61,193 bases of DNA from an uncultured Alphaproteobacteria bacterium (GCA_944391695.1 CALXUO010000011.1:1-61193); one strand, 5' to 3'; shown: positions 1-9,083, counted from the stretch's first letter. Notes: generated by a model from the letters alone, not told the origin. Numbers and translations are program-made.

Positions 1-122
1 TGAGTTTTAACTGCAACAACTTCCAAGCCGTCAACTTGCAAAACCGTAACCGGCACATGAGTACCGTCAACATCAAAAATGCGGGACATTCCAAGTTTTT
101 TTGCAATCAGACCTGTACGCAT
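1..122 (-). CDS. rplC: 50S ribosomal protein L3 (5' part only)
   Basis: This is the first 40 codons of ribosomal protein L3, an early-assembling 23S rRNA-binding protein; the rest lies beyond the left edge. The start [16 protein letters not shown] and the following [14 protein letters not shown] match the conserved L3 N-terminus. The ATG is at 122. It lies 62 bases after rpsJ on the same strand, the usual rpsJ-rplC order at the head of the S10 operon, so it should be transcribed from the rpsJ promoter. Confidence 0.95.
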   Translation of the reverse strand, partial: MRTGLIAKKLGMSRIFDVDGTHVPVTVLQVDGLEVVAVKT

Positions 123-184
123 TATTATTTTTTCCTTTTCTTAATAGGTTGACTTAAAAAATACACCTTAAGCCAACATTAACA

Positions 185-493
185 TTATAACTTAATTTCA
201 ACATTAACACCGGCAGCCAAATCAAGCTTCATCAAAGCGTCAACCGTTTGCGGTGTCGGATCTACGATATCCAAGAGTCTCTTATGAGTACGAATTTCAA
301 ACTGTTCACGCGACTTTTTATTAATGTGCGGAGAACGGTTTATCGTAAACTTTTCGATTCTCGTCGGCAGAGGGATCGGACCTCTGACATTGGCGCCTGT
401 TCTTTTGGCGGTATGCACAATCTCTTTGGTAGAAAGATCAAGCAAACGATGATCAAAAGCCTTCAGGCGAATTCTTATATTTTGTGTATCCAT
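185..493 (-). CDS. rpsJ: 30S ribosomal protein S10
   Basis: S10 is a small-subunit head protein, also known to act as NusE in transcription antitermination. The 102-residue product carries the family core [26 protein letters not shown] and [13 protein letters not shown], and ends [11 protein letters not shown] like other alphaproteobacterial S10s. I chose the ATG at 493 because MDTQNIRIR aligns with the family N-terminus. A GTG at 502 is also in frame, and the AAGGA at about 505-509 is too close to that GTG and rather far from the ATG, so the start is not settled by the ribosome site. It heads the S10 operon without tuf directly upstream; instead a long structured leader precedes it. Confidence 0.95.
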   Translation of the reverse strand: MDTQNIRIRLKAFDHRLLDLSTKEIVHTAKRTGANVRGPIPLPTRIEKFTINRSPHINKKSREQFEIRTHKRLLDIVDPTPQTVDALMKLDLAAGVNVEIKL

Positions 494-709
494 CTTAAAC
501 ACTTTTCCTTATAACTAGACGGCATAACCTCAACCAATTTAGAAGTTTGCCATCTAAAAGTTAAACCTTATACAGAGCCTTATGGTCTCATCTCTCCCGC
601 CGCCGTTATCACCGCGGCACGCCCGGCAAACACCGAGAAAACCTAAGGATGCGTTATGTTTTATACCCCAAAGGTTGCCGGCTTTAATCCGCCTCAACCC
701 CTTTGATAC
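494..709 (-). promoter_or_regulatory. Structured 5' leader of the S10 operon
   Basis: This roughly 215-base gene-free stretch is GC-rich compared with its surroundings and full of inverted repeats when read on the minus strand. One hairpin pairs 669-677 (CAAAGGTTG on plus) with 695-705. A second helix pairs 623-634 with 673-681 (CCGGCAA with TTGCCGG plus flanking pairs). The two share bases 673-677, so they cannot both form. A further GCCG/CGGC repeat lies at about 603-620. Such competing helices are typical of leader-mediated regulation. S10 operon leaders bound by L4 are known in gammaproteobacteria, but I cannot match this one to that family. Regulatory function is inferred. Confidence 0.5.
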
Positions 710-715
710 GCGCCT

Positions 716-748
716 CTTGTAACATATCACAAACTAAATTGCAAGCAA
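716..748 (-). promoter_or_regulatory. Candidate promoter for the S10 operon
   Basis: On the minus strand, TTGCAA (739-744) is followed after 17 bases by TACAAG (716-721). An overlapping reading is TTGCTT (743-748), 16 bases, TATGTT (721-726). Upstream lies an A/T-rich tract that could act as an UP element. The octamer GCTTGCAA recurs in the promoters of rplQ and rpoB. Confidence 0.5.
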
Positions 749-860
749 AAAAATGAAAAAAATGAAAAATTTTTACTTTTTCAATTTTAGCAAACCCTTT
801 TCCAGACTCTGTTTGAGTCAAGTCAGCTTTTTTGTCCAACCTAAGTCAAATTTGATTTTA

Positions 861-901
861 AAAAGCTAAACGATGCTTGAGTTTCACCTCAAACACCGTT
901 T
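861..901 (-). terminator. Rho-independent terminator after the frameshifted gene
   Basis: Read on the minus strand, 888-901 pairs with 868-881 in a 14-base stem with two G-U pairs and a six-base loop, followed by AGCTTTTTAAA. It overlaps the restored stop codon (889-891) of the broken gene, which supports that gene's frame and end. Confidence 0.85.
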
Positions 902-1354
902 AATTTCTCTTTTTCAGACTTTTTTGCTGCCGCCATAATAGCATCAATTTTAGCCTGCCGTTCTGCCTCCTTTTCAGCAAGCAGTTTAGCCTTCATCTCT
1001 GCCTTTTCGGCATCAATACACGCTCTTTCCTCGGCAACAATTTCGCTCTGAGTTTTACCCCCAAAGACCTAAGCCACGCGGTAATTGCCGCACTTCCTTT
1101 CACCAAATCCAACGGTCTCTGGCTCACCCAATATCGGCAAACATACCCATCGGCTACTTCTGTTTCCTCAACAATCAGTTCCTGATTGACATCAAATTCT
1201 TTCAAAAACTCGTTGATTTTTTCAACATCAAAGTTGCGCAATGCCAGTTTGAAAAGATCTTCCCTCTTGGGCGTGTCCTGTACTTTTACCTCATTTTCAG
1301 CGCTCTTTTCCGATATCTTCGACCTCAGAAAAGAAAAAAGTCCTTTTTTGCCAT
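889..1354 (-). pseudogene. Small gene broken by two one-base frameshifts, function unknown
   Basis: Three stretches in different minus-strand frames join into one plausible protein of about 153 residues if one base is added at each of two homopolymers. ATG at 1354 gives MAKK and then stops (TGA) unless the A6 run at 1346-1351 is A7. The next frame reads GLFSFLRSK, EDLFKLALRNFDVEKINEFLKE (in part) and WVSQRPLDLVKG to SLG. At the G5 run (about 1060-1064) an extra G restores KTQSEIVAEERA, an Ala/Glu/Lys-rich helix ending EKEKLNGV with TGA at 889-891. A strong terminator follows immediately. The family is not recognised. Either the gene is decayed or both homopolymers are miscalled; the intact segment alone is 993-1241. 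Confidence 0.6.
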
Positions 1355-1363
1355 AATCAATAA

Positions 1364-1618
1364 TTATTTACTTGTTTGTTCTTTTTTTAAAAAAGCATTC
1401 ACCTTTTGCATATGAGCAGCTTCTTGAGCCGCTTTTTGCTGCATCAAGGCCTTTTGCCTGTGCTCTTCTTCCCTGTCCAAAATGTTTTTCATTTCCGCCA
1501 TCTCCGCTTGCATCTTGGCACCAAGCCCTTCCAAAAGCTCTCCCATTGCTTTATTGGGATATTGCTTAAGAATATCCATGGGGCGCCAAATCATCCTCGA
1601 AGAAATTCTGTGTGTCAC
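1364..1618 (-). CDS. Hypothetical small helical protein, possibly a remnant
   Basis: This 84-residue frame starts with GTG at 1618; an ATG at 1579 (MDILKQYPNKAMGELL) would give 71 residues. The second half is charged and probably coiled coil (AEMAEMKNILDREEEHRQ). It ends ten bases before the start of the frameshifted gene at 1354, so the two look like a small transcription unit. No family was recognised, no clear Shine-Dalgarno site precedes either start, and the N-terminal part may be the truncated end of something longer. Confidence 0.4.
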   Translation of the reverse strand: MTHRISSRMIWRPMDILKQYPNKAMGELLEGLGAKMQAEMAEMKNILDREEEHRQKALMQQKAAQEAAHMQKVNAFLKKEQTSK

Positions 1619-1865
1619 GCTGGATTTTTCGCCACAATTTTGTCAAGCAAATATTAATAGGATTAGTCCTATATCGCTAAAACTCTTGCATCAAAATAAC
1701 ACCAAGCAAAAGAAAAAGCGCCAGAACATCTCCCAGTGCTTCAATTCATTATCGGCGCTTATTTAAGAGCATCAATGCGAGATTGTAGCTCCATTCAGCA
1801 CATACCACATTTTATTTATCATTGCAAGCTTTTTAGACAAAAATTTCTTTTTCTCACCCCAAAAA
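1619..1865. other. Gene-poor stretch with decayed coding traces
   Basis: No complete gene is visible. Short minus-strand fragments such as ELQSRIDALK followed by a stop, and a hydrophobic run VLALFLLLGVILM with no start codon, look like degraded coding sequence. A candidate minus-strand promoter lies at 1799-1829. Confidence 0.35.
1799..1829 (-). promoter_or_regulatory. Candidate promoter for the decayed unit
   Basis: On the minus strand TTGCAA (1822-1827), inside GCTTGCAA, is followed after 17 bases by TATGTG (1799-1804). It has the same layout as the rplQ promoter. The genes it would serve appear decayed. Confidence 0.35.
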
Positions 1866-1890
1866 AAAGAGAGCCAAGGCTCTCTCTTTT
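1866..1890. terminator. Bidirectional terminator after ftsH
   Basis: AGAGAGCC and GGCTCTCT pair around a two-base centre, with an A tract on the left and a T tract on the right, so it works in principle in both directions. It abuts the ftsH stop codon (1891-1893). Confidence 0.85.
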
Positions 1891-3756
1891 TTATAGCTCA
1901 GGTAATGAGGCTTGCGTCCGCTTTTCAGGCGCCACCGGAGCATCGGTATCTTTATTAATCGGTTTTCCGTCAAGCAAATCTTTAATTTCCTCGCCGCTCA
2001 AGGTTTCATATTCTATCAATGCTTCCGATAACTTTTCCCAATCAGCCTTATGCTCGGTCAAAAGTTTGGTTGCTTCTTGGTAAGCATTAACCACCAAAGA
2101 TTTTATTTCGGCATCAACCAATTTAGCGGTTTCCTCACTCATATTTCGACTCTGCGTAACCGACTTGCCCAAAAAAACCTCACCGGTATTTTCGGCATAC
2201 AAAACCGGCCCCAATTTATCGCTCATTCCCCATTCGGTAACCATCGAGCGAGCCAAATTGGTTGCCGCGGCAATATCCGATGACGCACCGGAGGTAATTT
2301 TTTTCGGCCCGAATTTCAATTCCTCGGCCACTCTGCCGCCCATCATGATAACAAGCCTAGACAACATCTTGGTTTTGGAATAAGAATACTGGTCTTTTTC
2401 CGGCAATTGCTGCACCATACCCAAAGCTCTTCCTCTGGGGATAATGGTCGCCTTGTGTATCGGGTCGGTTTCTTCTACAAACAATGAGCAAATGGCATGT
2501 CCGGCCTCGTGATAGGCTGTCAACTTTTTCTCATTATCATCCATTGCCATTGATTTGCGCTCAGCCCCCATCAAAACCTTATCTTTAGCCTCGTCAAAAT
2601 CTTTGGATGTAACTTTGGTTTTGTTCTTTCTGGCCGCCAAAAGCGCTGCCTCATTAACCAAGTTTGCCAAATCGGCTCCCGAGAAACCTGGCGTTCCGCG
2701 GGCAATCACCGACAATTTTACATCTTTTGCCAAAGGTACTTTCTTGACATGAACTTTTAAGATTTCCTCACGTCCTTTTTTATCAGGATTGGTAACCGTG
2801 ACCTGCCGGTCAAAGCGCCCCGGACGCAACAACGCCGGATCCAACACATCAGGCCTGTTGGTAGCGGCAATCACAATCACGTTCTCTTTATCTTCAAACC
2901 CATCCATCTCAACCAAAAGCTGGTTTAAGGTTTGTTCTCTTTCATCGTTGCCGCCACCAAGTCCGGCACCGCGATGCCGCCCTACAGCGTCAATTTCATC
3001 AATAAACAACAAACACGGCGCATTCTTCTTGGCCTGGGCAAACATATCGCGCACTCTTGATGAACTGACACCGACAAACATCTCCACAAAATCCGAACCC
3101 GAAATTGAGAAGAACGGCACATCAGCCTCACCGGCCACTGCTCTGGCCAAAAGAGTTTTACCCGTACCCGGAGGCCCCACCATCAACACACCTCTGGGAA
3201 TTTTGCCGCCCAAACGCTGAAATTTAGCCGGATCTTTCAAAAAATCGATTATTTCTTCCAGCTCTTGTTTAGCCTCATCGGCACCGGCCACATCGGCAAA
3301 AGTAACTTTTTTGGTATTTTCCACCAATCTGGCGCGTGATTTGCCAAAACTCATTGCTTTATTATTGCCGGAATTTGCCTGCCGCATAAAGAAAACCCAA
3401 ACCCCGATAAGCAAAAGCATCGGAAACCACGAAACAAAAATTCCCCATAAATTATTAGACGTATTATCCTCCGGCTGCGCGGTAACTTTCACGTCGTTTT
3501 TGCGCAAATTTTCAACCATCGTCGGGTCATATGGCGCATAAGTATAAAACTTAGTCCCGTTGGTGGCCACACCGCTGATACTGGCTCCGCTAATCACCAC
3601 CTCGGCAACTTGTTTATTTTCCACCCTGTCCATAAATTCGGAAAACGCCAATTTTTCGGCACCGGCCTTTGCCGGATCACCACCCCATATATTAACCGCC
3701 AATGACAACGCCAAGAATATACCCAGCCAAATAAAAAAATTCTTTCCCATTCCCAT
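1891..3756 (-). CDS. ftsH: ATP-dependent zinc metalloprotease FtsH
   Basis: FtsH is a membrane-anchored AAA+ hexamer that degrades misfolded membrane proteins and short-lived regulators. The 621-residue protein has two membrane segments (about 7-23 and 105-123), Walker A GPPGTGKT (194-201), Walker B LLFIDEID (249-256), the second region of homology around 298-318 and the zinc site HEAGH (416-420). The pore-loop region reads [13 protein letters not shown] (227-239) where the usual text is FVGVGASRVRDMF or similar. ATG 3756 has AGGA seven bases upstream; an in-frame ATG two codons later is less well placed. It stands alone between its own promoter and terminator. Confidence 0.98.
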   Translation of the reverse strand: MGMGKNFFIWLGIFLALSLAVNIWGGDPAKAGAEKLAFSEFMDRVENKQVAEVVISGASISGVATNGTKFYTYAPYDPTMVENLRKNDVKVTAQPEDNTSNNLWGIFVSWFPMLLLIGVWVFFMRQANSGNNKAMSFGKSRARLVENTKKVTFADVAGADEAKQELEEIIDFLKDPAKFQRLGGKIPRGVLMVGPPGTGKTLLARAVAGEADVPFFSISGSDFVEMFVGVSSSRVRDMFAQAKKNAPCLLFIDEIDAVGRHRGAGLGGGNDEREQTLNQLLVEMDGFEDKENVIVIAATNRPDVLDPALLRPGRFDRQVTVTNPDKKGREEILKVHVKKVPLAKDVKLSVIARGTPGFSGADLANLVNEAALLAARKNKTKVTSKDFDEAKDKVLMGAERKSMAMDDNEKKLTAYHEAGHAICSLFVEETDPIHKATIIPRGRALGMVQQLPEKDQYSYSKTKMLSRLVIMMGGRVAEELKFGPKKITSGASSDIAAATNLARSMVTEWGMSDKLGPVLYAENTGEVFLGKSVTQSRNMSEETAKLVDAEIKSLVVNAYQEATKLLTEHKADWEKLSEALIEYETLSGEEIKDLLDGKPINKDTDAPVAPEKRTQASLPEL

Positions 3757-3793
3757 CTAACAATCCTCATAAAAATCAAACAACATCTTTTTA

Positions 3794-3822
3794 TATATAG
3801 GTTGTTTATTCCCAAAACACAA
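3794..3822 (-). promoter_or_regulatory. Candidate ftsH promoter
   Basis: Minus strand TTGTGT (3817-3822), 17-base spacer, TATATA (3794-3799), about 40 bases upstream of the ftsH start. Confidence 0.55.
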
Positions 3823-3845
3823 GCTTTAGTTTACAATCATCAGAC

Positions 3846-3878
3846 AAAAAAAAGAGCCGTCCCTAAGAACAGCTCTTT
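3846..3878 (-). terminator. Terminator after the DsbA-like gene
   Basis: AAAGAGC (3851-3857) and GCTCTTT (3872-3878) pair around a 14-base loop, and the minus strand continues into a run of eight T residues. It follows the gene at 3901-4626. Confidence 0.85.
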
Positions 3879-3900
3879 ACCAAATACATTTCCGACAAAA

Positions 3901-4626
3901 TTATTTTGCGGCATCAATAGCTTCTTGAATAACCGAAGCATCCAATGTCTGCAAAAGTTTGTTATTGAAGACCAAAGTCGGAACACCGCCGACCTGGATT
4001 CTTCCGGCCAAATCAGAAGCATCACTCAAAGTTTTTTGAACTTTTTCAGACTTCATATCAGCCTTAACCTTGTCCATATCAACACCTGTTGCGGCGACTA
4101 TTTCGTCAACTTTTGCCTCGGTCAAACGGCCCTTTGTCTCAAACAAAGCTGAATAAACTTCGGCAAATTTACCTTGCTCACCGGCAGCCAAAGCAGCCTC
4201 AGCCGCATATTTAGAAATTGGAGCCAAGAAAGTCATTGGCTTAGCAACAATCTTAACATCAGGATTGTTGGCGGCAATTTCTTTCAAAGCCGGATAAACC
4301 CTATGGCAGAAAGAGCATGAAAAGTCAAAGAACTCAACCAAAACCAACTCACCATTTGGATTGGCAATAACACCGTCATCGGCACGATTATTAAGTTCAT
4401 CGGCATTCGCTTTGATATTTTCTTCCAACTTTTTCAAAGCTTCTTCTCTTTGTTGAACTTCAAAAGCCTGAATAGCATCAACAACCATTCCCGGGTTTTC
4501 TTTCAAAGCCTCTTCAACGTTTACGCCACCTTTATTCGAAAAGCAGCAAACGCTACACATAACCAAAGCAACTATGGCTACCACCAAAGCCACCAAAGAT
4601 ACATAAACAGCATTTATATTTTTCAT
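3901..4626 (-). CDS. Membrane-anchored DsbA/Com1-type thiol oxidoreductase
   Basis: The 241-residue product has an N-terminal membrane segment (about 6-27) followed by Cys residues at 24, 27 and 28, a helical stretch (about 36-80) and a thioredoxin-like domain. The active site is CSFC (104-107) in the context FFDFSCSFCHRVYP, with the cis-proline in GGVPT (Pro216). This resembles the Com1/ScsC branch of DsbA proteins, which act on periplasmic disulfides and in which the N-terminal helices can drive trimerisation. Whether this one is an oxidase or an isomerase cannot be read from the sequence. No canonical lipobox is present, so it is probably anchored by an uncleaved signal. It has its own terminator and is divergent from the phosphate genes. 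Confidence 0.88.
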   Translation of the reverse strand: MKNINAVYVSLVALVVAIVALVMCSVCCFSNKGGVNVEEALKENPGMVVDAIQAFEVQQREEALKKLEENIKANADELNNRADDGVIANPNGELVLVEFFDFSCSFCHRVYPALKEIAANNPDVKIVAKPMTFLAPISKYAAEAALAAGEQGKFAEVYSALFETKGRLTEAKVDEIVAATGVDMDKVKADMKSEKVQKTLSDASDLAGRIQVGGVPTLVFNNKLLQTLDASVIQEAIDAAK

Positions 4627-4783
4627 TTAATCCACCTCATAAAAATGATATATTCAAAACCAAACACATATTAATCAATCAAAATATTATTTACAAGTCA
4701 AAAATAAATATTATTGATAATATAAAAAATATAAGTCATAAATAAAAACAATAAACAAACCAAACTCAAAAAGGATATTTTTT

Positions 4784-5443
4784 ATGTTTCACCTTCATCT
4801 TTCTTTATTTTCTCGAACTAAAGCCTTGGAATGTGATATAGACAATTTCCACGACAAACTGATTGATGCCTCCATGACTTTCAGCAAAGCTGTCAAAACC
4901 TATCTCAAAGAAGGTAAGAGTGAAAACTTTCAAAAAATATCCCGTGACATCAAAAAGATTGAACACGATGCTGACACTTTGCGCCGCAGTATTGAAAATC
5001 AGCTTTATGCCAACAATCTTCTTCCAGATTTAAGGGCCGATGTTCTGCAACTGGCCGAAAATCTTGATCGGGTTATCAACAAATTTGATGAGGCGACCTA
5101 TCTGTTTTATGTAGAGCAACCTGATATTCCGCAAGAATATCATGCCGATATCAAGGAGCTTAGCAAGTTGACATCAGACTGTGCTGAGAATATGGGCAAA
5201 GCCTCGCGTTCTTTTTTCCGTGATATGGTTTCGGTGCGAGATTATGCGCAAAAAGTCTATTTTATCGAGCATGAATCCGACCGTTGTTCGCGCCGTTTGC
5301 TGGAAAGAGTGTTCGATTCCAAACTTGCACTTGCCAACAAACTACAACTCAAACAATTTATCAACGAAATTGCCGACATTGCTGACATTGCCGAAGACTT
5401 TATCGACGAGCTGTTAATTTTCACCATTAAACGGAGCATCTGA
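4784..5443 (+). CDS. Pit accessory protein, DUF47/PhoU-like
   Basis: The 219-residue protein is all-helical with the DUF47 pattern (ECDIDNFHDKLIDASMTF, DADTLRRSIENQLY, HESDRCSRRLLERVF). Members of this family are encoded next to Pit permeases and are thought to regulate phosphate uptake from the cytoplasmic side. Its stop codon overlaps the pit start by one base, so the two are surely co-transcribed and translationally coupled. AAGGA lies about nine bases before the ATG. The 157-base AT-rich gap upstream separates it from the divergent DsbA-like gene and should hold both promoters, but I see no convincing -35/-10 pair there. Confidence 0.88.
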   Translation: MFHLHLSLFSRTKALECDIDNFHDKLIDASMTFSKAVKTYLKEGKSENFQKISRDIKKIEHDADTLRRSIENQLYANNLLPDLRADVLQLAENLDRVINKFDEATYLFYVEQPDIPQEYHADIKELSKLTSDCAENMGKASRSFFRDMVSVRDYAQKVYFIEHESDRCSRRLLERVFDSKLALANKLQLKQFINEIADIADIAEDFIDELLIFTIKRSI

Positions 5444-6495
5444 TGGATTTGTCTTTCTTATTCTATCTTAGTTCGGGACTATTTTTAGGTTGGTCTTTAG
5501 GCGCCAGTGATGCGGCCAATATTTTCGGCACCGCCGTCGGCACCAAGATGGTCAAATTTCGCACGGCTGCCGTTATTTCTTCCGTTTTCATCATCATCGG
5601 CGCGGTTTATGCCGGCTCCGGCGCCTCGCAGACTTTGGGTACTTTGGGCTCGGTGAATACGCTGGCCGGTGCATTTATGGCTGCCCTTGCCGCGGCTCTG
5701 ACCATTTACTGGACGGTTAAGCTTTCACTGCCGGTTTCCACCTCGCAGGCCATTGTCGGCGCCATCATCGGCTGGAATCTGTTTGCCGGCAAACCGACCG
5801 ATGTCACCGTCTTAAGCAAGATTGTCGGCACTTGGATTTTCTGCCCTATCTTGGCCGGAGTGATTGCGGTTTTGCTCTATTTTTTGGTTCGTTTTGCCAT
5901 TCGTCATTGCCACATCGGGCTTATTCGTCAAGATTGTTATACCCGCATAGGCTTAATTTTAGCCGGAGCCTTCGGTGCTTATGCTTTAGGCGCCAACAAC
6001 ATTGCCAACGTCATGGGAGTTTTTGTTGCCTCAAGTCCTCTGCATGCAGTTAATTTCGGCACACTTTTCAGTCTTTCGGCAACTCAAGTGCTATTTTTCA
6101 TCGGCGGTATTGCCATCAGTGTAGGAGTATTTACCTATTCACACAAACTCATGACCACCGTTGGCAACGGCATTGTCAAAATGTCGCCCTTGATGGCTTG
6201 GGTTGCGGTTGTATCCCAAGCTCTTGTTTTGTATTTGTTTGCCTCGCAAAATTTGCAACATTTTCTTATCTCCCACAACTTGCCGAGTTTTCCGCTGGTT
6301 CCGGTCTCAAGTTCGCAAGCCATCATCGGCGCGGTTATTGGTATCGGGCTAGCCAAAGGCGCCTACCGCATCAATTGGGGCTTAATCGGCCGCATAACCT
6401 TTGGCTGGATTCTAACCCCTGTTGCCGCCGCCTTGCTGTGCTATATTTCTTTGTTCTTTTTGCAAAACGTCTTTGATATGGAAGTCTGCCGATGA
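5443..6495 (+). CDS. pit: Inorganic phosphate transporter, Pit family
   Basis: This 350-residue inner-membrane permease has about ten hydrophobic segments and the two Pit signature repeats: GASDAANIFGTAVGTKMV near the N-terminus and GANNIANVMGVFVAS in the second half, each followed by a PVS(T/S)SQAI motif. Pit proteins import phosphate with divalent cations using the proton gradient. It is coupled to the DUF47 gene upstream and overlaps rlmH by four bases (ATGA). Confidence 0.95.
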   Translation: MDLSFLFYLSSGLFLGWSLGASDAANIFGTAVGTKMVKFRTAAVISSVFIIIGAVYAGSGASQTLGTLGSVNTLAGAFMAALAAALTIYWTVKLSLPVSTSQAIVGAIIGWNLFAGKPTDVTVLSKIVGTWIFCPILAGVIAVLLYFLVRFAIRHCHIGLIRQDCYTRIGLILAGAFGAYALGANNIANVMGVFVASSPLHAVNFGTLFSLSATQVLFFIGGIAISVGVFTYSHKLMTTVGNGIVKMSPLMAWVAVVSQALVLYLFASQNLQHFLISHNLPSFPLVPVSSSQAIIGAVIGIGLAKGAYRINWGLIGRITFGWILTPVAAALLCYISLFFLQNVFDMEVCR

Positions 6496-6932
6496 AAGTT
6501 ACGATTCTTGCCATCGGCAAATGCAAAAAATCCTCACCCGAGGCTTTGCTTATAGGCGAGTACTTAAAGCGCTCTTCTTGGCAGATAACCATCAAAGAGC
6601 AAGATAACGCCACCCAACAAGCCGAAGCCAAATTTCTAACCCAAAACATTCCCCACGGCGCCAAGGTCATTGTCTTGGACGAACGCGGCGAAAACATCAA
6701 ATCGACCGAGCTTGCCGCCCAAATTGCCAATTGGCAGTTAAACGGTATCTCGGAGCTCTGTTTTCTAATCGGAGGAGCCGACGGCCACCTGCAATCCACC
6801 CGCGACAGGGCTGATTTGGTCTTATCTTTTGGCAAGCTAACCCTGCCGCATATGCTGATGCGTGTGGTTTTAACAGAGCAAATCTATCGTCTTCAAACCA
6901 TTATTGCCGGGCATCCCTATCATCGCGAATAA
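6492..6932 (+). CDS. rlmH: 23S rRNA pseudouridine(1915) N3-methyltransferase
   Basis: RlmH is a SPOUT-class methyltransferase that modifies pseudouridine 1915 of helix 69 on the assembled ribosome using S-adenosylmethionine. The 146-residue protein has the family landmarks VLDERG, FLIGGADG and the C-terminal EQIYRLQTIIAGHPYHRE, which forms the knot and substrate site. In many alphaproteobacteria rlmH lies next to rsfS; here rsfS is about 1 kb away on the other strand, separated by an unknown gene. It overlaps pit by four bases. Confidence 0.97.
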   Translation: MKVTILAIGKCKKSSPEALLIGEYLKRSSWQITIKEQDNATQQAEAKFLTQNIPHGAKVIVLDERGENIKSTELAAQIANWQLNGISELCFLIGGADGHLQSTRDRADLVLSFGKLTLPHMLMRVVLTEQIYRLQTIIAGHPYHRE

Positions 6933-6940
6933 TTTAGGAG

Positions 6941-6969
6941 TTGACACGAATCCTTTTTTCGTCTATATT
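6941..6969 (+). promoter_or_regulatory. Near-consensus sigma-70 promoter
   Basis: TTGACA (6941-6946), 17 bases, TATATT (6964-6969). The -35 box starts eight bases after the rlmH stop codon. Predicted transcription starts around 6976, leaving a leader of about 25 bases before the ATG at 7001. Confidence 0.8.
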
Positions 6970-7000
6970 TGTCTCAAAGAAAACAAATTTTTTATATATT

Positions 7001-7477
7001 ATGAAACTCAAAAAAATTGCAGCCTTGCTTTCTAGAAAAGACAGAGCTGCCCAGGAGTGGGATCTCCTGAGAGAAAATAACTTAACCATCCCACAACTGC
7101 TTTCCGCTCCGGCTGTTGAAACCTCTGAGTTTTTGTTCTTAGTGAACAAATTCTTCAAAGGTGTAAACATATTCCGTCTCAAAGACGTCAAAGTCTTTGA
7201 GGTTTTTAAAAACGGAGTATTTATTGAGAACCTCATCGGTATTGAGCGCCCCTATGGCGTCCTTGCCGTAACAGTCAGCAGAAAGACCGTCTCGCTCGTC
7301 ATGCCAGCAGATGGCATCACCCTGGTTAAAAATGACTACTTCAGGGTTTATGAAAAAGACGGATATTCTTTCACCCTCTACCAACTGGTAAAGGGAAAAA
7401 CTATCCCCATCTGCAAGATGGTCGACCAGAAAAACGCAGACGGAGGCTATAGCCCAAAATGCGTAGAGATAATCTAA
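7001..7477 (+). CDS. Hypothetical protein, 158 residues, unrecognised
   Basis: I do not recognise this protein. It has a basic helical N-terminus (MKLKKIAALLSRKDRA), no signal peptide or membrane segment, and a middle-to-C-terminal region rich in alternating hydrophobic and charged residues that suggests a beta-rich fold (VKVFEVFKNGVFIENL, YGVLAVTVSRKTVSLVMP, KNDYFRVYEKDGYSFTLY). Two cysteines lie in the last 25 residues. I chose the ATG at 7001 because the upstream in-frame TTG at 6941 is the promoter -35 box. No good Shine-Dalgarno site precedes the ATG. It is flanked by a strong promoter and a strong terminator and is therefore likely a single, well-expressed gene. Confidence 0.75.
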   Translation: MKLKKIAALLSRKDRAAQEWDLLRENNLTIPQLLSAPAVETSEFLFLVNKFFKGVNIFRLKDVKVFEVFKNGVFIENLIGIERPYGVLAVTVSRKTVSLVMPADGITLVKNDYFRVYEKDGYSFTLYQLVKGKTIPICKMVDQKNADGGYSPKCVEII

Positions 7478-7482
7478 AAACC

Positions 7483-7527
7483 AAACCGCTTACCCTTACA
7501 CCAAGGCTAAGCGGTTTAACTTTTTTT
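7483..7527. terminator. Bidirectional terminator between the unknown gene and rsfS
   Basis: AAACCGCTTA (7483-7492) and TAAGCGGTTT (7508-7517) form a perfect ten-base stem. A T run follows on the plus strand and GGTTTTT on the minus strand, so it can serve both convergent genes. It ends at the rsfS stop codon. Confidence 0.92.
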
Positions 7528-7891
7528 ACTTGGCGGCTTTTATCGCCGACCACATTTTCTCCAAATTATAAAAAGCTCTTACTTCCGGCCTAAATATATG
7601 TACAATTACATCATAAGCATCAATCAACACCCAATCGGCCTTTTCCTCGCCCTCGGCCATCGATTGAAAACCTTTTTCTTTCAATTTAAGTTGCAAATTC
7701 TCTGCCAACGACGCCACATGCCGATTCGAATTTCCGCTTGCCACCACCATATAAGAGGCAATTGATGACTTTCCCTCCAAATCAATCACCACGATATCCT
7801 CGGCCTTTCCGTCATCAAGCGAGGTTTTGACAATCTGCAAAATATCTTCTGCCATATCTTCATTTATTTTTCTTTTTACTTTTCCGGCCAA
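7526..7891 (-). CDS. rsfS: Ribosomal silencing factor RsfS
   Basis: RsfS binds L14 and blocks joining of the subunits when nutrients are scarce. The family core is clear: DDGKAEDIVVIDL, SYMVVASGNSNRHVAS and DWVLIDAYDVIVHIF followed by FYNLEKMW. I place the start at TTG 7891 because AAGGAG lies eight bases upstream; the longer GTG at 7900 overlaps that site and the internal ATG at 7855 has only a weak one. It lies 20 bases after obgE and is the last gene of the rplU-rpmA-obgE-rsfS group. Confidence 0.93.
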   Translation of the reverse strand: MAGKVKRKINEDMAEDILQIVKTSLDDGKAEDIVVIDLEGKSSIASYMVVASGNSNRHVASLAENLQLKLKEKGFQSMAEGEEKADWVLIDAYDVIVHIFRPEVRAFYNLEKMWSAIKAAK

Positions 7892-7911
7892 TTTAACCAC
7901 TCCTTTTTATC

Positions 7912-8982
<1,071 letters not shown>

Positions 8983-9023
8983 TTACTTTGCAGATTTCTA
9001 AATCCAAGATATCCTATTTTTTT

Positions 9024-9056
9024 GAAAAGTAAAGGGGACGCAAATCGACATCCCCT
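9024..9056 (-). terminator. Terminator or attenuator between rpmA and obgE
   Basis: AGGGGA (9033-9038) and TCCCCT (9051-9056) pair around a 12-base loop; the minus strand then reads TTACTTTTCAAAAAAA. The stem is short and the T tract interrupted, so it probably only reduces read-through into obgE. Confidence 0.6.
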
Positions 9057-9083
9057 CTTCCTTTTATAAATGCTTTTTCAAGC

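Noticed and set aside
248-514. Plus-strand frame opposite rpsJ and similar short frames opposite ftsH
   Set aside because: They are antisense to well-conserved genes and lack family resemblance and ribosome sites.
550-640. GC-rich segment that might be a tRNA or small stable RNA gene
   Set aside because: No acceptor stem, T-loop GTTCRA or anticodon arm could be fitted; leader structure explains it better.
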